This document shows positions 1 to 8,455 of a DNA stretch of 40,525 nt, piece after piece. This DNA is from CAG-791 sp002392385 (GTDB taxonomy: Bacteria; Bacillota; Clostridia; Lachnospirales; Lachnospiraceae). Within the stretch, counting starts at the first letter, position 1. The number at the start of each line of letters is the position of its first letter. The stretch is taken from positions 1 through 40,525 of the forward strand of contig CAMOIU010000022.1 in assembly GCA_946616295.1 (NCBI GenBank), read 5' to 3'. The notes under the pieces are model-generated. The model did not search any database and had not been told where the DNA came from. It worked only from the letters and a program-made list of their open reading frames with translations. Position numbers and translations under genes: made by a program.

Positions 1-714
1 GCAGGCCTCGTAGATCTTGGTGGACTTGCCGCTCTGGCCGGAAATGATCAGGGGTGTGCGGGCCTCGTCGATGAGGACGGAGTCCACCTCGTCGATGATG
101 GCGTAGTGGAGCTCGCGCAGCACGCACTGCTCCTTGTAGATCGCCATGTTGTCGCGCAGGTAGTCGAAACCCAGCTCGTTGTTGGTCACGTAGGTGATGT
201 CGCAGCCGTAGGCCTCCTGGCGCTCCTTGTTGTTCATGCCGTTGAGGACGCAGCCCACGGTCAGGCCCATGAAGCGGTAGACCTGTCCCATCCACTCCGC
301 GTCACGGCTGGCCAGGTAATCGTTGACCGTGACCACCTGCACGCCGCGGCCCTCCAGGGCGTTCAGGTAGGCGGGCATGGTGGCGACCAGGGTCTTACCT
401 TCACCGGTACGCATCTCCGCGATCCGTCCCTGGTGCAGGATGACGCCGCCGATGAGCTGGACCCGGAAGGGTTCCATGTTCAGGGCACGTTTGGCGCCCT
501 CGCGGACGGCCGCGTAGGCCTCCGGCAGGATATCGTCGAGAGTCTCGCCGGCACTCAGGCGGGCCTTGAACTCCTCTGTCTTGCCCCGCAGCTCCTCATC
601 CGTCAGCGCCTGCATGGCAGGACGCAGGCTCTCGATCTTATTGACTGTGCCCTCGATCCTCCTCAGTTCCCGCTGGCTGTGGGTGCCGAACAACATATCT
701 GAAAGCTTGGACAT
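1..714 (-). CDS. secA: Protein translocase subunit SecA, N-terminal part (runs off the left edge)
   Basis: SecA is the cytoplasmic ATPase that drives unfolded preproteins through SecYEG. The first 238 residues are present and the gene continues beyond base 1. Visible are the typical N-terminus with KLSDMLFG, Walker A MRTGEGKT at residues 101-108, the NDYLASRD and GFDYLRDNM motifs, and the Walker B/DEAD region around DEVDSVLIDEARTPL at 208-222. The ATG at 714 is preceded by ACGGAGG at suitable spacing. It lies 35 bases behind the ohrR-like gene on the same strand, so read-through from that gene is possible. No break is seen in the visible part. Identification is firm. Confidence 0.97.
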   Translation of the reverse strand, partial: MSKLSDMLFGTHSQRELRRIEGTVNKIESLRPAMQALTDEELRGKTEEFKARLSAGETLDDILPEAYAAVREGAKRALNMEPFRVQLIGGVILHQGRIAEMRTGEGKTLVATMPAYLNALEGRGVQVVTVNDYLASRDAEWMGQVYRFMGLTVGCVLNGMNNKERQEAYGCDITYVTNNELGFDYLRDNMAIYKEQCVLRELHYAIIDEVDSVLIDEARTPLIISGQSGKSTKIYEAC

Positions 715-749
715 ACTGAATTTTCCTCCGTAAATATTCTGACTCCGGA

Positions 750-1199
750 TCAGTCCTCACGGACATGGTCCAGTACCTTATAGAGCAGTGTATACAGCTG
801 CCCCGCCTCCTCGGCAGGCAGGTCCACAAAGCAGGACATCTGCGCGGGCACCTCCAGGGCTCTGTCCCTGAGGGCCTGTCCCTCCTCGGTGATGGCGACG
901 GTCAGATTGCGCTCATCCTTCTCCGAGCGGGTCCTGCTCACAAATCCCTTGGATTCCAGCTTCTTAAGGACAGGGGTCAGCGTGCCGCTGTCGAGAAACA
1001 GGCAGTTTCCCAGCTCGCGGACGTTCATCTTCCCGTGTTCCCAAAGAGCCATCATAGTGATATACTGCGTATACGTGAGGTCCAGCCGGTCAAGCAGGGG
1101 CTTGTAACGGCGTATAATCTCCTTGGAGCACGCATAGAGCGGAAAGCATAGCTGGTTCTCCAGCATCAGACATGCATATTTCCCGTTTGCTTCGTTCAT
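750..1199 (-). CDS. OhrR-like MarR-family redox regulator
   Basis: A 149-residue winged-helix regulator of the MarR family, close to OhrR, the organic hydroperoxide sensor of Firmicutes. The OhrR signature ENQLCFPLYA is present, placing the peroxidatic cysteine at Cys18, with further cysteines at 10 and 23. The segment RRYKPLLDRLDLTYTQY keeps the tyrosines that hydrogen-bond the reactive cysteine in known OhrR proteins. The winged-helix part (SGTLTPVLKKLESKGFVSR) is standard. I chose the ATG at 1199 because GAGG sits six bases before it; an in-frame TTG at 1235 would add 12 residues. The gene is divergent from a MATE exporter and upstream of secA. No ohr peroxidase is adjacent, so control of the MATE gene is an inference. 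Confidence 0.85.
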   Translation of the reverse strand: MNEANGKYACLMLENQLCFPLYACSKEIIRRYKPLLDRLDLTYTQYITMMALWEHGKMNVRELGNCLFLDSGTLTPVLKKLESKGFVSRTRSEKDERNLTVAITEEGQALRDRALEVPAQMSCFVDLPAEEAGQLYTLLYKVLDHVRED

Positions 1200-1230
1200 A
1201 CTCTTCCTCACTTCCTGCGTCAGTTCATCA

Positions 1231-1245
1231 GACAATTTAATTTAT
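1231..1245. promoter_or_regulatory. Possible OhrR-type operator between regulator and MATE gene
   Basis: The stretch ACAATTTAATTTAT starting at 1232 resembles the OhrR box of Bacillus (TACAATT-A-AATTGTA): the left half matches well, the right half only as far as AATT. A second ACAATT follows at about 1249. The site lies just upstream of the chosen regulator start and about 65 bases from the MATE gene, suitable for autoregulation. The match is partial, so confidence is low. Confidence 0.3.
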
Positions 1246-1309
1246 CACAATTCATATATACAGGCAAGAATAGACCGATGAATACCCGGAAAAAAGGGGT
1301 AAACAATCC

Positions 1310-2677
1310 ATGAACAGACCTCTCCAGCAGATCGATTTCGAAAACGGAAGCCTCGGCAGCAACATCGCCGCCTCCGCCATTCCCCTCCTGGTCGCCCAGA
1401 TGCTCAACCTTCTCTACAGCATCGTGGACAGACTCTATATAGGAAGGATCCCTGAGGCCGGCACCTCCGCTCTGGGCGGCGTGGGGTTATGTTTTCCCAT
1501 CATCATGCTGGTGACAGCCTTCACCAACCTCTTCGGCCTGGGCGGCGCCCCTCTGTGCGCCATCCAGAGAGGCCGGCACGACCGCGATGGCGCGGAGAGG
1601 GTCATGAACACCGCCTTCACCTGCCTCCTGATCTGCTCTATCATCCTGACTGTCGGCGGAGAGCTCTTCGCTCTCCCTCTCCTGCGCATGATCGGCAGCT
1701 CCCCGGAGAACCTCCCCTACGCCCTCTCCTACCTGCGCATCTATCTGCTGGGGACCTGTTTCTCCATGATCGCCACGGGCGTCAACCCCTACATCAACTG
1801 CCAGGGCTTCTCCGGCGTCGGCATGATCACCGTCGTGATCGGTGCCCTCACCAACATCATCCTGGACCCTATCCTTATCTTCTACCTGCATATGGGCGTC
1901 GCCGGCGCGGCGCTGGCCACCATTTTCTCCCAGTTTCTGTCCGCCCTTTTTGTCGTCCGTTTCCTCCGCAGCGACCAGGCAGAGCTCCGGCTCCGCCTTA
2001 TACCCCTGTCCGAATGGCGTGACTCCCTCCCGCTGGCCGGCGAGATCGCCAGCCTGGGCCTGTCCGCCTTTGTCATGCAGTTCACCAACAGCCTGGTCAG
2101 CTTCGCCTGCAACAACATGCTGGCCCGCTACGGCGGCGCCATATACGTCTCCGTCATGACCATCGCCTCCTCCGTCCGCCAGCTCCTCGAGGTCCCCTGC
2201 CTGGCCATCTCCGAGGGCACCTCCCCGGTCATCAGCTATAATTACGGGGCTCTCCGCTACAAGCGTATCCGCCGGGCCATCGTCGTCATGACAGCCGCCA
2301 ACCTCCTCTACACCCTGATCGTCTGGATCTCCATAGAACTGCGCGCGGACCTCTTCATCCGCATCTTCAGCAGCGACACCTCCCTACTCTCCGTCGCCAC
2401 TCCCGCCCTGACGCTCTACTTCCGCGCCTTCATCTTCCAGACCTTCCAGTACTGCGGCCAGACCGTCTTCAAGGCCCTCAACAAGAAGCGCTTCGCTATC
2501 TTCTTCTCCATCTTCCGCAAGGTGGTCATGGTCGTTCCCCTGACCTTCCTCCTGCCCGGCCTCTTCGGCCTGGGCACCGACGGCGTCTTCATGGCCGAGC
2601 CCATCTCCAACGTGGTCGGCGGCAGCGCCTGCTTCATCACCATGATGATCGTGGTGGGAAGGATGACGAGGGAGTGA
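1310..2677 (+). CDS. MATE-family multidrug/cation antiporter
   Basis: A 455-residue integral membrane protein with about twelve hydrophobic segments in two halves, the size and layout of MATE (multi-antimicrobial extrusion) Na+ or H+ coupled exporters. Typical features are the start with IPLLVAQMLNLLYSIVDRLYIG, split here into its halves IPLLVAQMLN and LLYSIVDRLYIG, then the LGGVGLCFPI segment, the internal SYNYGALRYKRIRRA loop and the closing membrane helices. A short AAGGGG motif precedes the ATG. It is divergently transcribed from the OhrR-like regulator, suggesting redox- or electrophile-responsive export. Substrate cannot be read from sequence. It converges on the amidase gene downstream. 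Confidence 0.9.
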   Translation: MNRPLQQIDFENGSLGSNIAASAIPLLVAQMLNLLYSIVDRLYIGRIPEAGTSALGGVGLCFPIIMLVTAFTNLFGLGGAPLCAIQRGRHDRDGAERVMNTAFTCLLICSIILTVGGELFALPLLRMIGSSPENLPYALSYLRIYLLGTCFSMIATGVNPYINCQGFSGVGMITVVIGALTNIILDPILIFYLHMGVAGAALATIFSQFLSALFVVRFLRSDQAELRLRLIPLSEWRDSLPLAGEIASLGLSAFVMQFTNSLVSFACNNMLARYGGAIYVSVMTIASSVRQLLEVPCLAISEGTSPVISYNYGALRYKRIRRAIVVMTAANLLYTLIVWISIELRADLFIRIFSSDTSLLSVATPALTLYFRAFIFQTFQYCGQTVFKALNKKRFAIFFSIFRKVVMVVPLTFLLPGLFGLGTDGVFMAEPISNVVGGSACFITMMIVVGRMTRE

Positions 2678-2765
2678 GGTAATAACACGACAGAAGTCTC
2701 AGAAATCGCACGCAGGCATCTACACCGCAGAATCCTCTTCTAATTTCCCCCAGAACAGGGAGGAA

Positions 2766-2791
2766 GCGGGAGGCTCATAGAGCACTCCCGC
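2766..2791. terminator. Weak hairpin between convergent MATE and amidase genes
   Basis: GCGGGAG at 2766-2772 is complementary to CTCCCGC at 2785-2791, leaving a 12-base loop. It lies between two convergent stop codons, so it could end transcription from both sides. Neither flank has a clear U-tract, so efficiency is doubtful. Nothing else is recognisable between 2678 and 2831. Confidence 0.35.
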
Positions 2792-2831
2792 CTTGGTGCG
2801 AGTAAAAGGTATGGAAGAAGAATTCCTGTGA

Positions 2832-4682
2832 TTACTTCTTCAGCTTGCCGGCGTTGGTGAAGCGATACCACTTGCCGTTGATCTTGACGCGGCCGGTAGC
2901 CATCTGGCCGTTCTTCTTGAGGTAGTACTTGGAACCGTTCTCGTTGAGCCAGCCCGTACGCATGGTGCCGGACTTGTTCATGTAGTACCACTTGCCGCTG
3001 ATCTTGGCCCAGCCGGTGGTCATGGCGCCGGTCTCAGCATCCAGATAGTACCATCTGCCGTTCTTCTTGAGCCAGCCCTTGGCCAGGGCGCCGCCGCTGC
3101 GGGCGTAGTACCATGTGCTGTCCACCTGGATCCAACCGGTCTTCATGATGCCGGTCTCGGGATCCATGTAGTACTGCTTGCCGTCGACGGTGATCATGCC
3201 GGTCTGCATGATGCCGGTCTCGGGATGCAGGTAGTACCAGTTGCCGTTCTTCTGCTTCCAGCCGGTGGCCATGTAGCCTGCGGAATGCATGTAGTAGCGG
3301 TTGTTGTCGACTGTGATCCAGCCGGACATCATGACGCCGTTCTCATTTAAGTAGTACTTCTTGCCGGCATCCTCGACCCAACCGGTGAGTTTCTTGGCAT
3401 CCTTGTAGAAATACCAGCTGCCGTTCTCCTTGCTCCATCCGTTGGTCACCGGTTCCACGACCGCCTGGGTGGTGGTCTTGGATCCCTTCAGGGCCTGGGC
3501 GCTGGTATCGTAGAGCTGAATGGTGGAGATCTTCTTGGCCGCGCTGTAGCTCCAGGTTGCGTGATAGAGGTCCGCCGTGTGAGAGTCGATGATAGGTGTG
3601 CCGGCGGAATTCTTGCCGACGCAGAGGGTGGCGTGATCCCATGTGCCGTCGCCGTTCCAGTCAAAATAGACCGGGTTGCCCTTGAGGGTGTTTTCCTTGG
3701 TGGCGGTCATGTGCTTGCCATAGACCTTGAAGTGCTTGATGTGGGCCATGACGTTGATCCATGACAGGCTGTTCTTGTGCCAGCCGTCATAGAAACTGGT
3801 ACCGCTGGTGGGCATGCCGCCCGCCGCCAGGCACTGGGAAGTGAAGTTGGCGCAGTCGCCGCCCACTCTGGAATAATCTTTGTAAACAGCGGTGTTGCGC
3901 TTGAGCGCCCACTTGTCGCCGTAGGCCACAGCCTTCTCACGGCTGTAGACGTAGGAAAGGATAGGCTCGGTGGCAGCCGCGTTGGCGGTGATGCCGCTCA
4001 TCTCACGGGCAGCCTGCTCGAGGAAGCTCTCCTGCTTCTCCGCAGCCAGTTCCGCTTCGAAATCCGCCGCCTGCTGCGCCTCGCTCTGCATCCAGCCCGC
4101 GTTCTCGCCGGAGCCGCTGACGCTGACCACGTTCCAGCTGTTCTTCTCTCTGGCCATATCCACAGAGAAAGTGAAACCGAAAGCAGTCGTATTGATCTCC
4201 TCGGATGCTCCTTCGGTATAACCGGCCGTCATCCATTCATAAATATCCAGGCGCAGACCATTGTCTGTCACCTCATACGCGTCCACGCGATACCGGGGAA
4301 CCAGTGTGCAGAGCGTCTGCTCCTCGGAGAAAAGCTGGCCCGCATAGGCCGCTTCCTCTGCCCACTCCGCGGCAAAAGCGCCCGCGTCTTTATTCTCACC
4401 CAAAATATAGGCAGCCTTGGCTTCCTCAAACAGATCCAGACACCTGGCCACTTCCGCGGCCTCCGCGCCGAGAACCTGCTCCGCGCCGCCCAGATCAGAA
4501 TTCATCTCCTGCGCTGTCTCCATGACCTCCTCATCCGTGATGTCCTGGGACTGCGCATAGAGCGTTTCGATCGCTTCATTGAAGCTCAAACCCTTCCCGC
4601 CTTCATTCTCTTCGAAGACGGCCGGTCCTGCCAGACCGATGATAATCGTCACTGCAAGAGCTGCTGCGAGTACTTTCTTCAT
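2832..4682 (-). CDS. Secreted putative amidase (Amidase_6) with ten C-terminal choline-binding-type wall repeats
   Basis: A 616-residue exported protein. It begins with a signal peptide (MKKVLAAALAVTIIIGLAGP) and has an acidic alpha-helical N-terminal region. The Amidase_6 domain spans roughly residues 250-400: GGDCANFTSQCL carries the likely nucleophilic cysteine near 270, and WDHATLCVG the likely histidine. From about residue 414 to the end there are ten repeats of about 20 residues of the form TGW-x-NG-x-WYY (CW_binding_1 type), which hold proteins on teichoic-acid or other wall polymers. The ATG at 4682 is preferred over an upstream start because it begins the signal peptide and has GGGAGG before it. 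Probable role: surface peptidoglycan or peptide amide cleavage; the substrate is unknown. Confidence 0.9.
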   Translation of the reverse strand: MKKVLAAALAVTIIIGLAGPAVFEENEGGKGLSFNEAIETLYAQSQDITDEEVMETAQEMNSDLGGAEQVLGAEAAEVARCLDLFEEAKAAYILGENKDAGAFAAEWAEEAAYAGQLFSEEQTLCTLVPRYRVDAYEVTDNGLRLDIYEWMTAGYTEGASEEINTTAFGFTFSVDMAREKNSWNVVSVSGSGENAGWMQSEAQQAADFEAELAAEKQESFLEQAAREMSGITANAAATEPILSYVYSREKAVAYGDKWALKRNTAVYKDYSRVGGDCANFTSQCLAAGGMPTSGTSFYDGWHKNSLSWINVMAHIKHFKVYGKHMTATKENTLKGNPVYFDWNGDGTWDHATLCVGKNSAGTPIIDSHTADLYHATWSYSAAKKISTIQLYDTSAQALKGSKTTTQAVVEPVTNGWSKENGSWYFYKDAKKLTGWVEDAGKKYYLNENGVMMSGWITVDNNRYYMHSAGYMATGWKQKNGNWYYLHPETGIMQTGMITVDGKQYYMDPETGIMKTGWIQVDSTWYYARSGGALAKGWLKKNGRWYYLDAETGAMTTGWAKISGKWYYMNKSGTMRTGWLNENGSKYYLKKNGQMATGRVKINGKWYRFTNAGKLKK

Positions 4683-4727
4683 AGTTCCGTATATCCTCCC
4701 TGAAACGTATTGCTCGTTCCAGTAAAG

Positions 4728-4757
4728 AATATAACATATTCGTAACATTTATTGCAA
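4728..4757 (-). promoter_or_regulatory. Sigma-A type promoter of the amidase gene
   Basis: Read on the minus strand, TTGCAA (4757-4752) is followed after 18 bases by TATATT (4733-4728), and TGT directly before it gives an extended -10. The region is AT-rich and lies about 45 bases upstream of the amidase start codon. Confidence 0.6.
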
Positions 4758-4819
4758 GTGTTTGTAATAAATTTGTGTCAAAATGTTTCGTTTTTGTTAC
4801 GGATTGCGGCGGTTTGGTT

Positions 4820-4975
4820 GATTTTTCGGGGTTTGGGGGCTGTATTCAGTGTAAAAATATTAAATAAGATCATGTCTGCAGGCAGAGAATTTCGCAGTGT
4901 TTTGCTCATTCAAAAGCCGTGCAGACATGATCTTATTAATTATTTTGCGGAATACAGAACCTTGCCGGAAAAATC
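4820..4975. repeat. Extended imperfect inverted repeat between trpA and the amidase gene
   Basis: A perfect 17-base inverted repeat (AATAAGATCATGTCTGC at 4863-4879 and its complement at 4921-4937) surrounds a 41-base loop. The symmetry continues outward in blocks: AT-rich tracts, CTGTATTC at 4840-4847 against GAATACAG at 4950-4957, and GATTTTTC at 4820-4827 against GAAAAATC at 4968-4975. On the minus strand the inner stem is followed by TTTAATATTTTT, so it may end the trp transcript. The long loop and extended arms are unusual for a simple terminator and recall a decayed palindromic element. With the amidase promoter, this accounts for the gene-free stretch 4683-4984. Confidence 0.65.
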
Positions 4976-4984
4976 CCCCCCTGC

Positions 4985-5770
4985 TCACGCTTCCGTCATC
5001 GCCATCTTCATGGCCCTGACGTATTGGGCGATGTGGGGCGCGGCCTGGGTGCTGTACCGGGCGATCAGCTTCACGATGGCGCTGCCGACGATGACGCCGT
5101 CGGCGATCTGGCTCATGCGGGCGGCCTGGGCGGGGGAATGGATACCGAATCCGACCGCGGCCGGGACGTCGGTGACTTCCCGGATGGCGCCGAGGATGCT
5201 GTCGAGGTCGGTCTTGATCTCGCTGCGCACGCCGGTGACGCCCATGGAGGAGACCACGTAGAGGAATCCGCGGGCTTCGGAGGCGATGGTGCGGATGCGG
5301 TCCTCGGAGGTGGGGGCGATCATGGAGATGACGTCAACGCCGTGGGCGGCGGCGATCTCCACGCACTCTCCCTTCTCTTCATAGGGCAGGTCCGGAATAA
5401 TGATGCCGCTGATGCCCACCTCTTCGCAGCGGCTGAAGAAGCGCTCATAGCCGTAGTGGAAGACGGGGTTTAGGTAGCCCATGAAGACCAGGGGCATGTC
5501 TGTCTCCTCGCGCAGTTCGGCCACCATCCGGAAAATATCGTCTGTGGTCGTGCCGGCAGAGAGGGCCCGCAGGTCCGCCTCCTGGATCACCACGCCCTCC
5601 GCGATGGGATCGGAGAAGGGGATGCCGATCTCGATCAGGTCGGCGCCGGCAGCCTCCATGGCCAGTATGAATTCTTTGGTTTTCTCTATAGAAGGATCTC
5701 CGGCCGTGAGGAAGGGGATGAAGGCCTTCCCGTCGGCAAAAGCATCCCGGATCGTCTTCGCTCTGCTCAT
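4985..5770 (-). CDS. trpA: Tryptophan synthase alpha chain
   Basis: A 261-residue TIM-barrel subunit that cleaves indole-3-glycerol phosphate to indole and glyceraldehyde 3-phosphate and passes indole to TrpB through a tunnel. The catalytic glutamate lies in ADLIEIGIPFSDP, followed by the catalytic aspartate of the same motif. The phosphate-binding end of the barrel, FGIHSPAQAA and DGVIVGSAIV, is intact. Length is normal. It is the last gene of trpDCFBA and starts 22 bases after trpB ends. An extended inverted repeat lies just beyond the stop codon. Confidence 0.97.
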   Translation of the reverse strand: MSRAKTIRDAFADGKAFIPFLTAGDPSIEKTKEFILAMEAAGADLIEIGIPFSDPIAEGVVIQEADLRALSAGTTTDDIFRMVAELREETDMPLVFMGYLNPVFHYGYERFFSRCEEVGISGIIIPDLPYEEKGECVEIAAAHGVDVISMIAPTSEDRIRTIASEARGFLYVVSSMGVTGVRSEIKTDLDSILGAIREVTDVPAAVGFGIHSPAQAARMSQIADGVIVGSAIVKLIARYSTQAAPHIAQYVRAMKMAMTEA

Positions 5771-5792
5771 AATTCAGCTCCTTTCCGTTCCG

Positions 5793-6977
5793 TCAGTCGT
5801 GGATGTTCACGCCCCGGTATCTTGCGATGGCCGCCACGTCCTTGTCACCGCGGCCGGACAGGCAGACGATGATGCTGGCGTCCGGCGGCAGCTGGGGCGC
5901 CAGCTTGCGGACGTGGGCCACGGCGTGGGCGCTCTCGATGGCGCAGATGATGCCCTCGGTCCTGGCCAGGTATTCAAAGGCCTCCACCGCCTCCTCGTCG
6001 GTCACCGGCACGTAGTCGGCGCGGCCGGTCTGGTGGAGGTAGGCATGCTCCGGTCCGATACCGGGGTAGTCGAGGCCGGCGCTGATGGAGTAGACCTCGT
6101 CGATCTGGCCGTATTCATTCTGGCAGAAGTAGGACTTCATCCCGTGGAAGACGCCCAGGCTGCCCCTGGCAATGGTGGCGGCGTGCTGGTCGGTGTCGAT
6201 GCCCCTGCCGGCCGCTTCGCAGCCGATCAGGCGGACGCCGGTGTCCGGGATGAAATGGTAGAAGGCGCCGATGGCGTTGCTGCCGCCGCCCACGCAGGCC
6301 ACGACGGCGGCCGGCAGTTTACCCTCCAGCTCCAGGATCTGCTGACGGGCCTCCTGGGAGATCACGGCCTGGAAATCCCTCACGATGGTGGGGAAGGGAT
6401 GGGGGCCCATGACGCTGCCCAGGACGTAGTGGGTGTCCTCCACCCGGTTGGTCCACTCCCGCATGGTCTCGTTGACGGCGTCCTTGAGGACCCGGGTCCC
6501 GCTCTCCACCGGGTGGACCCTGGCTCCCAGAAGCTCCATGCGGTAGACGTTCAGGGCCTGACGCTCGCAGTCCACGGCACCCATGAAGATCTCGCACTCC
6601 ATGCCCAGAAGGGCCGCCACGGTGGCCGTGGCGACGCCGTGCTGGCCGGCGCCCGTCTCGGCGATGACACGGGTCTTGCCCATCTTTTGGGCCAGAAGGA
6701 CCTGGCCCAGGCAATTATTAATCTTGTGGGCGCCGGTGTGATTGAGGTCCTCTCTCTTGAGATAGATCCTGGCGCCGCCCAGGTCGCGGGACATCTTCTC
6801 CGCGTAGTAGAGGCGGGAGGGACGCCCGGCATAGTTGCGCATGAGATCGTCCAGCTCCGCGCAGAAGGCCGGATCCTTGCTGTAATAGGCGTACTGCTCC
6901 TCCAGACGGATGAGCTCGTTCATCAGTGTTTCCGGCACATACTGGCCGCCGAATTCTCCAAATCTTCCCCTGCTCAT
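5793..6977 (-). CDS. trpB: Tryptophan synthase beta chain
   Basis: A 394-residue PLP enzyme that condenses indole with serine to give tryptophan, forming the alpha2-beta2 complex with TrpA. The PLP lysine is in HTGAHKINN, the catalytic glutamate in ETGAGQHG, the phosphate-binding loop in GGGSNAIG, and the C-terminal SGRGDKD motif is present. The N-terminus with FGEFGGQYVPETLM is that of the canonical TrpB1 type. It lies nine bases downstream of trpF in the same operon. Confidence 0.98.
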   Translation of the reverse strand: MSRGRFGEFGGQYVPETLMNELIRLEEQYAYYSKDPAFCAELDDLMRNYAGRPSRLYYAEKMSRDLGGARIYLKREDLNHTGAHKINNCLGQVLLAQKMGKTRVIAETGAGQHGVATATVAALLGMECEIFMGAVDCERQALNVYRMELLGARVHPVESGTRVLKDAVNETMREWTNRVEDTHYVLGSVMGPHPFPTIVRDFQAVISQEARQQILELEGKLPAAVVACVGGGSNAIGAFYHFIPDTGVRLIGCEAAGRGIDTDQHAATIARGSLGVFHGMKSYFCQNEYGQIDEVYSISAGLDYPGIGPEHAYLHQTGRADYVPVTDEEAVEAFEYLARTEGIICAIESAHAVAHVRKLAPQLPPDASIIVCLSGRGDKDVAAIARYRGVNIHD

Positions 6978-6986
6978 AGCTGCCTC

Positions 6987-7634
6987 CTAGAGATCTGCTT
7001 CTCTGACGGCCCTGACGGCCGCCTCCATTTTGACCGGGTCCTTGTATCCTTCTGTCTCCACGCCGCTGTTGAGATCTACCGCCCAGGGGCGGAATCCGCG
7101 GATCGCGCTTCCCACGTTCCGGGGGGTCAGTCCGCCTGCCAGAAACCATTTCCTCTCCGTCCGCTCCTCGCGCAGCAAGGACCAGTCGAAGGCCTGGCCG
7201 GTTCCTTTTCCATTGTCCAGGAGCACGTAGTCCGCCGTGCTCAGGGCTGCCTCCCGCAGGTCCGCCGGTCCCCGGACCGTAAAGGCCCTCATAAGAGGGG
7301 TATGGGCGGCGCCCCGCTCTTCCAGCAGCTGGCGGAGCTGCCGGATATAATTCTCCGACTCGCCGCCGTGGAGCTGGATCATACTGATGATTCCGCCGGC
7401 TGCCAGGTCGGCGATCTCCTCGGGCATGGCGTCGACGAAGACGCCGACAGGCACGATATGGCTGTCCAGGAGGCCGCGGAGGTCCCGGGCCTCTTCCGCT
7501 GTGACCGCCCTGCGGCTGTGGGGCCAGAAGATAAAACCGGCGTAGTCCACGCCCAGGCGGTTGACTGTCTCGATGTCCCGGGGTCTGGACAGGCCGCAGA
7601 TCTTGATCCTCGTACGCTGTCCCGTCTCACGCAT
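6987..7634 (-). CDS. trpF: Phosphoribosylanthranilate isomerase
   Basis: A 215-residue TIM barrel performing the Amadori rearrangement of phosphoribosylanthranilate to CdRP. The N-terminal KICGLSRPRDI carries the catalytic cysteine, GFIFWPHSRR follows, and the C-terminal VDLNSGVE contributes to the phosphate site. Length is typical. The ATG at 7634 overlaps the end of trpC by eight bases, indicating translational coupling. TrpF is separate from TrpC here rather than fused. Confidence 0.96.
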   Translation of the reverse strand: MRETGQRTRIKICGLSRPRDIETVNRLGVDYAGFIFWPHSRRAVTAEEARDLRGLLDSHIVPVGVFVDAMPEEIADLAAGGIISMIQLHGGESENYIRQLRQLLEERGAAHTPLMRAFTVRGPADLREAALSTADYVLLDNGKGTGQAFDWSLLREERTERKWFLAGGLTPRNVGSAIRGFRPWAVDLNSGVETEGYKDPVKMEAAVRAVREADL

Positions 7635-8436
7635 GGCATTGCCCCCGCAGTCTCTCCAGCTCCGCCCTCCGGTCCGGGCTTCGCATGAGGGTCTCGCCGA
7701 TCAGGACGGCGTCCGTGCCCGCGCGATAGAGGGTGCCCACGTCCTCAGGGGTCCGGATCCCGCTCTCCGATACATAGAGAACGCCCGCCGGCACCATCGT
7801 CCTGAGCCTGATGGAATTGCGGATGTCCACGCTGAAGTCCCGCAGATCGCGGTTGTTGACCCCGACGATGCGGGCCCCGCTGTCCAGCGCCCGCTCCACT
7901 TCCCTCTCGTCATGGGCCTCCACCAGGGCGGACAGACCCAGAGAATCCGCGATCTCCCGGTATTCCCTCAGCTGGCCGTCCTCCAGGATGGCGCAGATCA
8001 GGAGGATGGCCGAGGCGCCGCCGGCGCAGGCCTCGTAGATCATATAGGGATCCACGGTGAAATCCTTGCGCAGGACAGGGATCTTCACGGTGCGCGTGAC
8101 CACCTTCAGGTGGTCCATGCTGCCCAGGAAGTAGTCCTCTTCGGTCAGGACGGAGATGGCCGCGGCGCCGGCCTCCTCATAGCCCCGGGCGATCTCGGTA
8201 TAGGGATAATCACCGGCGATGACGCCTTTGGAGGGGGATGCCTTCTTGCATTCGCAGATGAAGGAGATCCCGGGGGCGGCCAGCGCCGCCTCGAAGGGAT
8301 ATGCGCCGGTCTCCGCCTCTTTTCTCCTGAGGGCGGTCTCCTCCGCCGCGGCCCGCATCTCTGTCAGCGGCACCCCGGCCGCGGCTCTGTTCACGCGCTG
8401 CCTTGCGTGGTCCGCCAGTGTGTCCAGGATCGTCAT
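7627..8436 (-). CDS. trpC: Indole-3-glycerol phosphate synthase
   Basis: A 269-residue TIM barrel that closes the indole ring (CdRP to indole-3-glycerol phosphate). Family marks are FICECKKASPSKG with the catalytic lysine, the VLTEEDYFLG loop, PVLRKDFTVDPYMIYEA, GVNNRDLRDF, and SESGIRTPED. It sits 19 bases after trpD and overlaps trpF by eight bases. No fusion or damage is seen. Confidence 0.97.
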   Translation of the reverse strand: MTILDTLADHARQRVNRAAAGVPLTEMRAAAEETALRRKEAETGAYPFEAALAAPGISFICECKKASPSKGVIAGDYPYTEIARGYEEAGAAAISVLTEEDYFLGSMDHLKVVTRTVKIPVLRKDFTVDPYMIYEACAGGASAILLICAILEDGQLREYREIADSLGLSALVEAHDEREVERALDSGARIVGVNNRDLRDFSVDIRNSIRLRTMVPAGVLYVSESGIRTPEDVGTLYRAGTDAVLIGETLMRSPDRRAELERLRGQCHA

Positions 8437-8455
8437 GGTGCTCCTCCCTGTCCGG

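Noticed and set aside
4752..5261. 169-residue plus-strand frame
   Set aside because: It starts in an AT-rich promoter and inverted-repeat region and continues antisense to trpA.
5481..7688. Long open frame on the plus strand across trpA-trpC
   Set aside because: It is antisense to well-conserved trp genes, has an Asp/Gly/His/Val-rich composition typical of GC-rich shadow frames, and has no homology I recognise.
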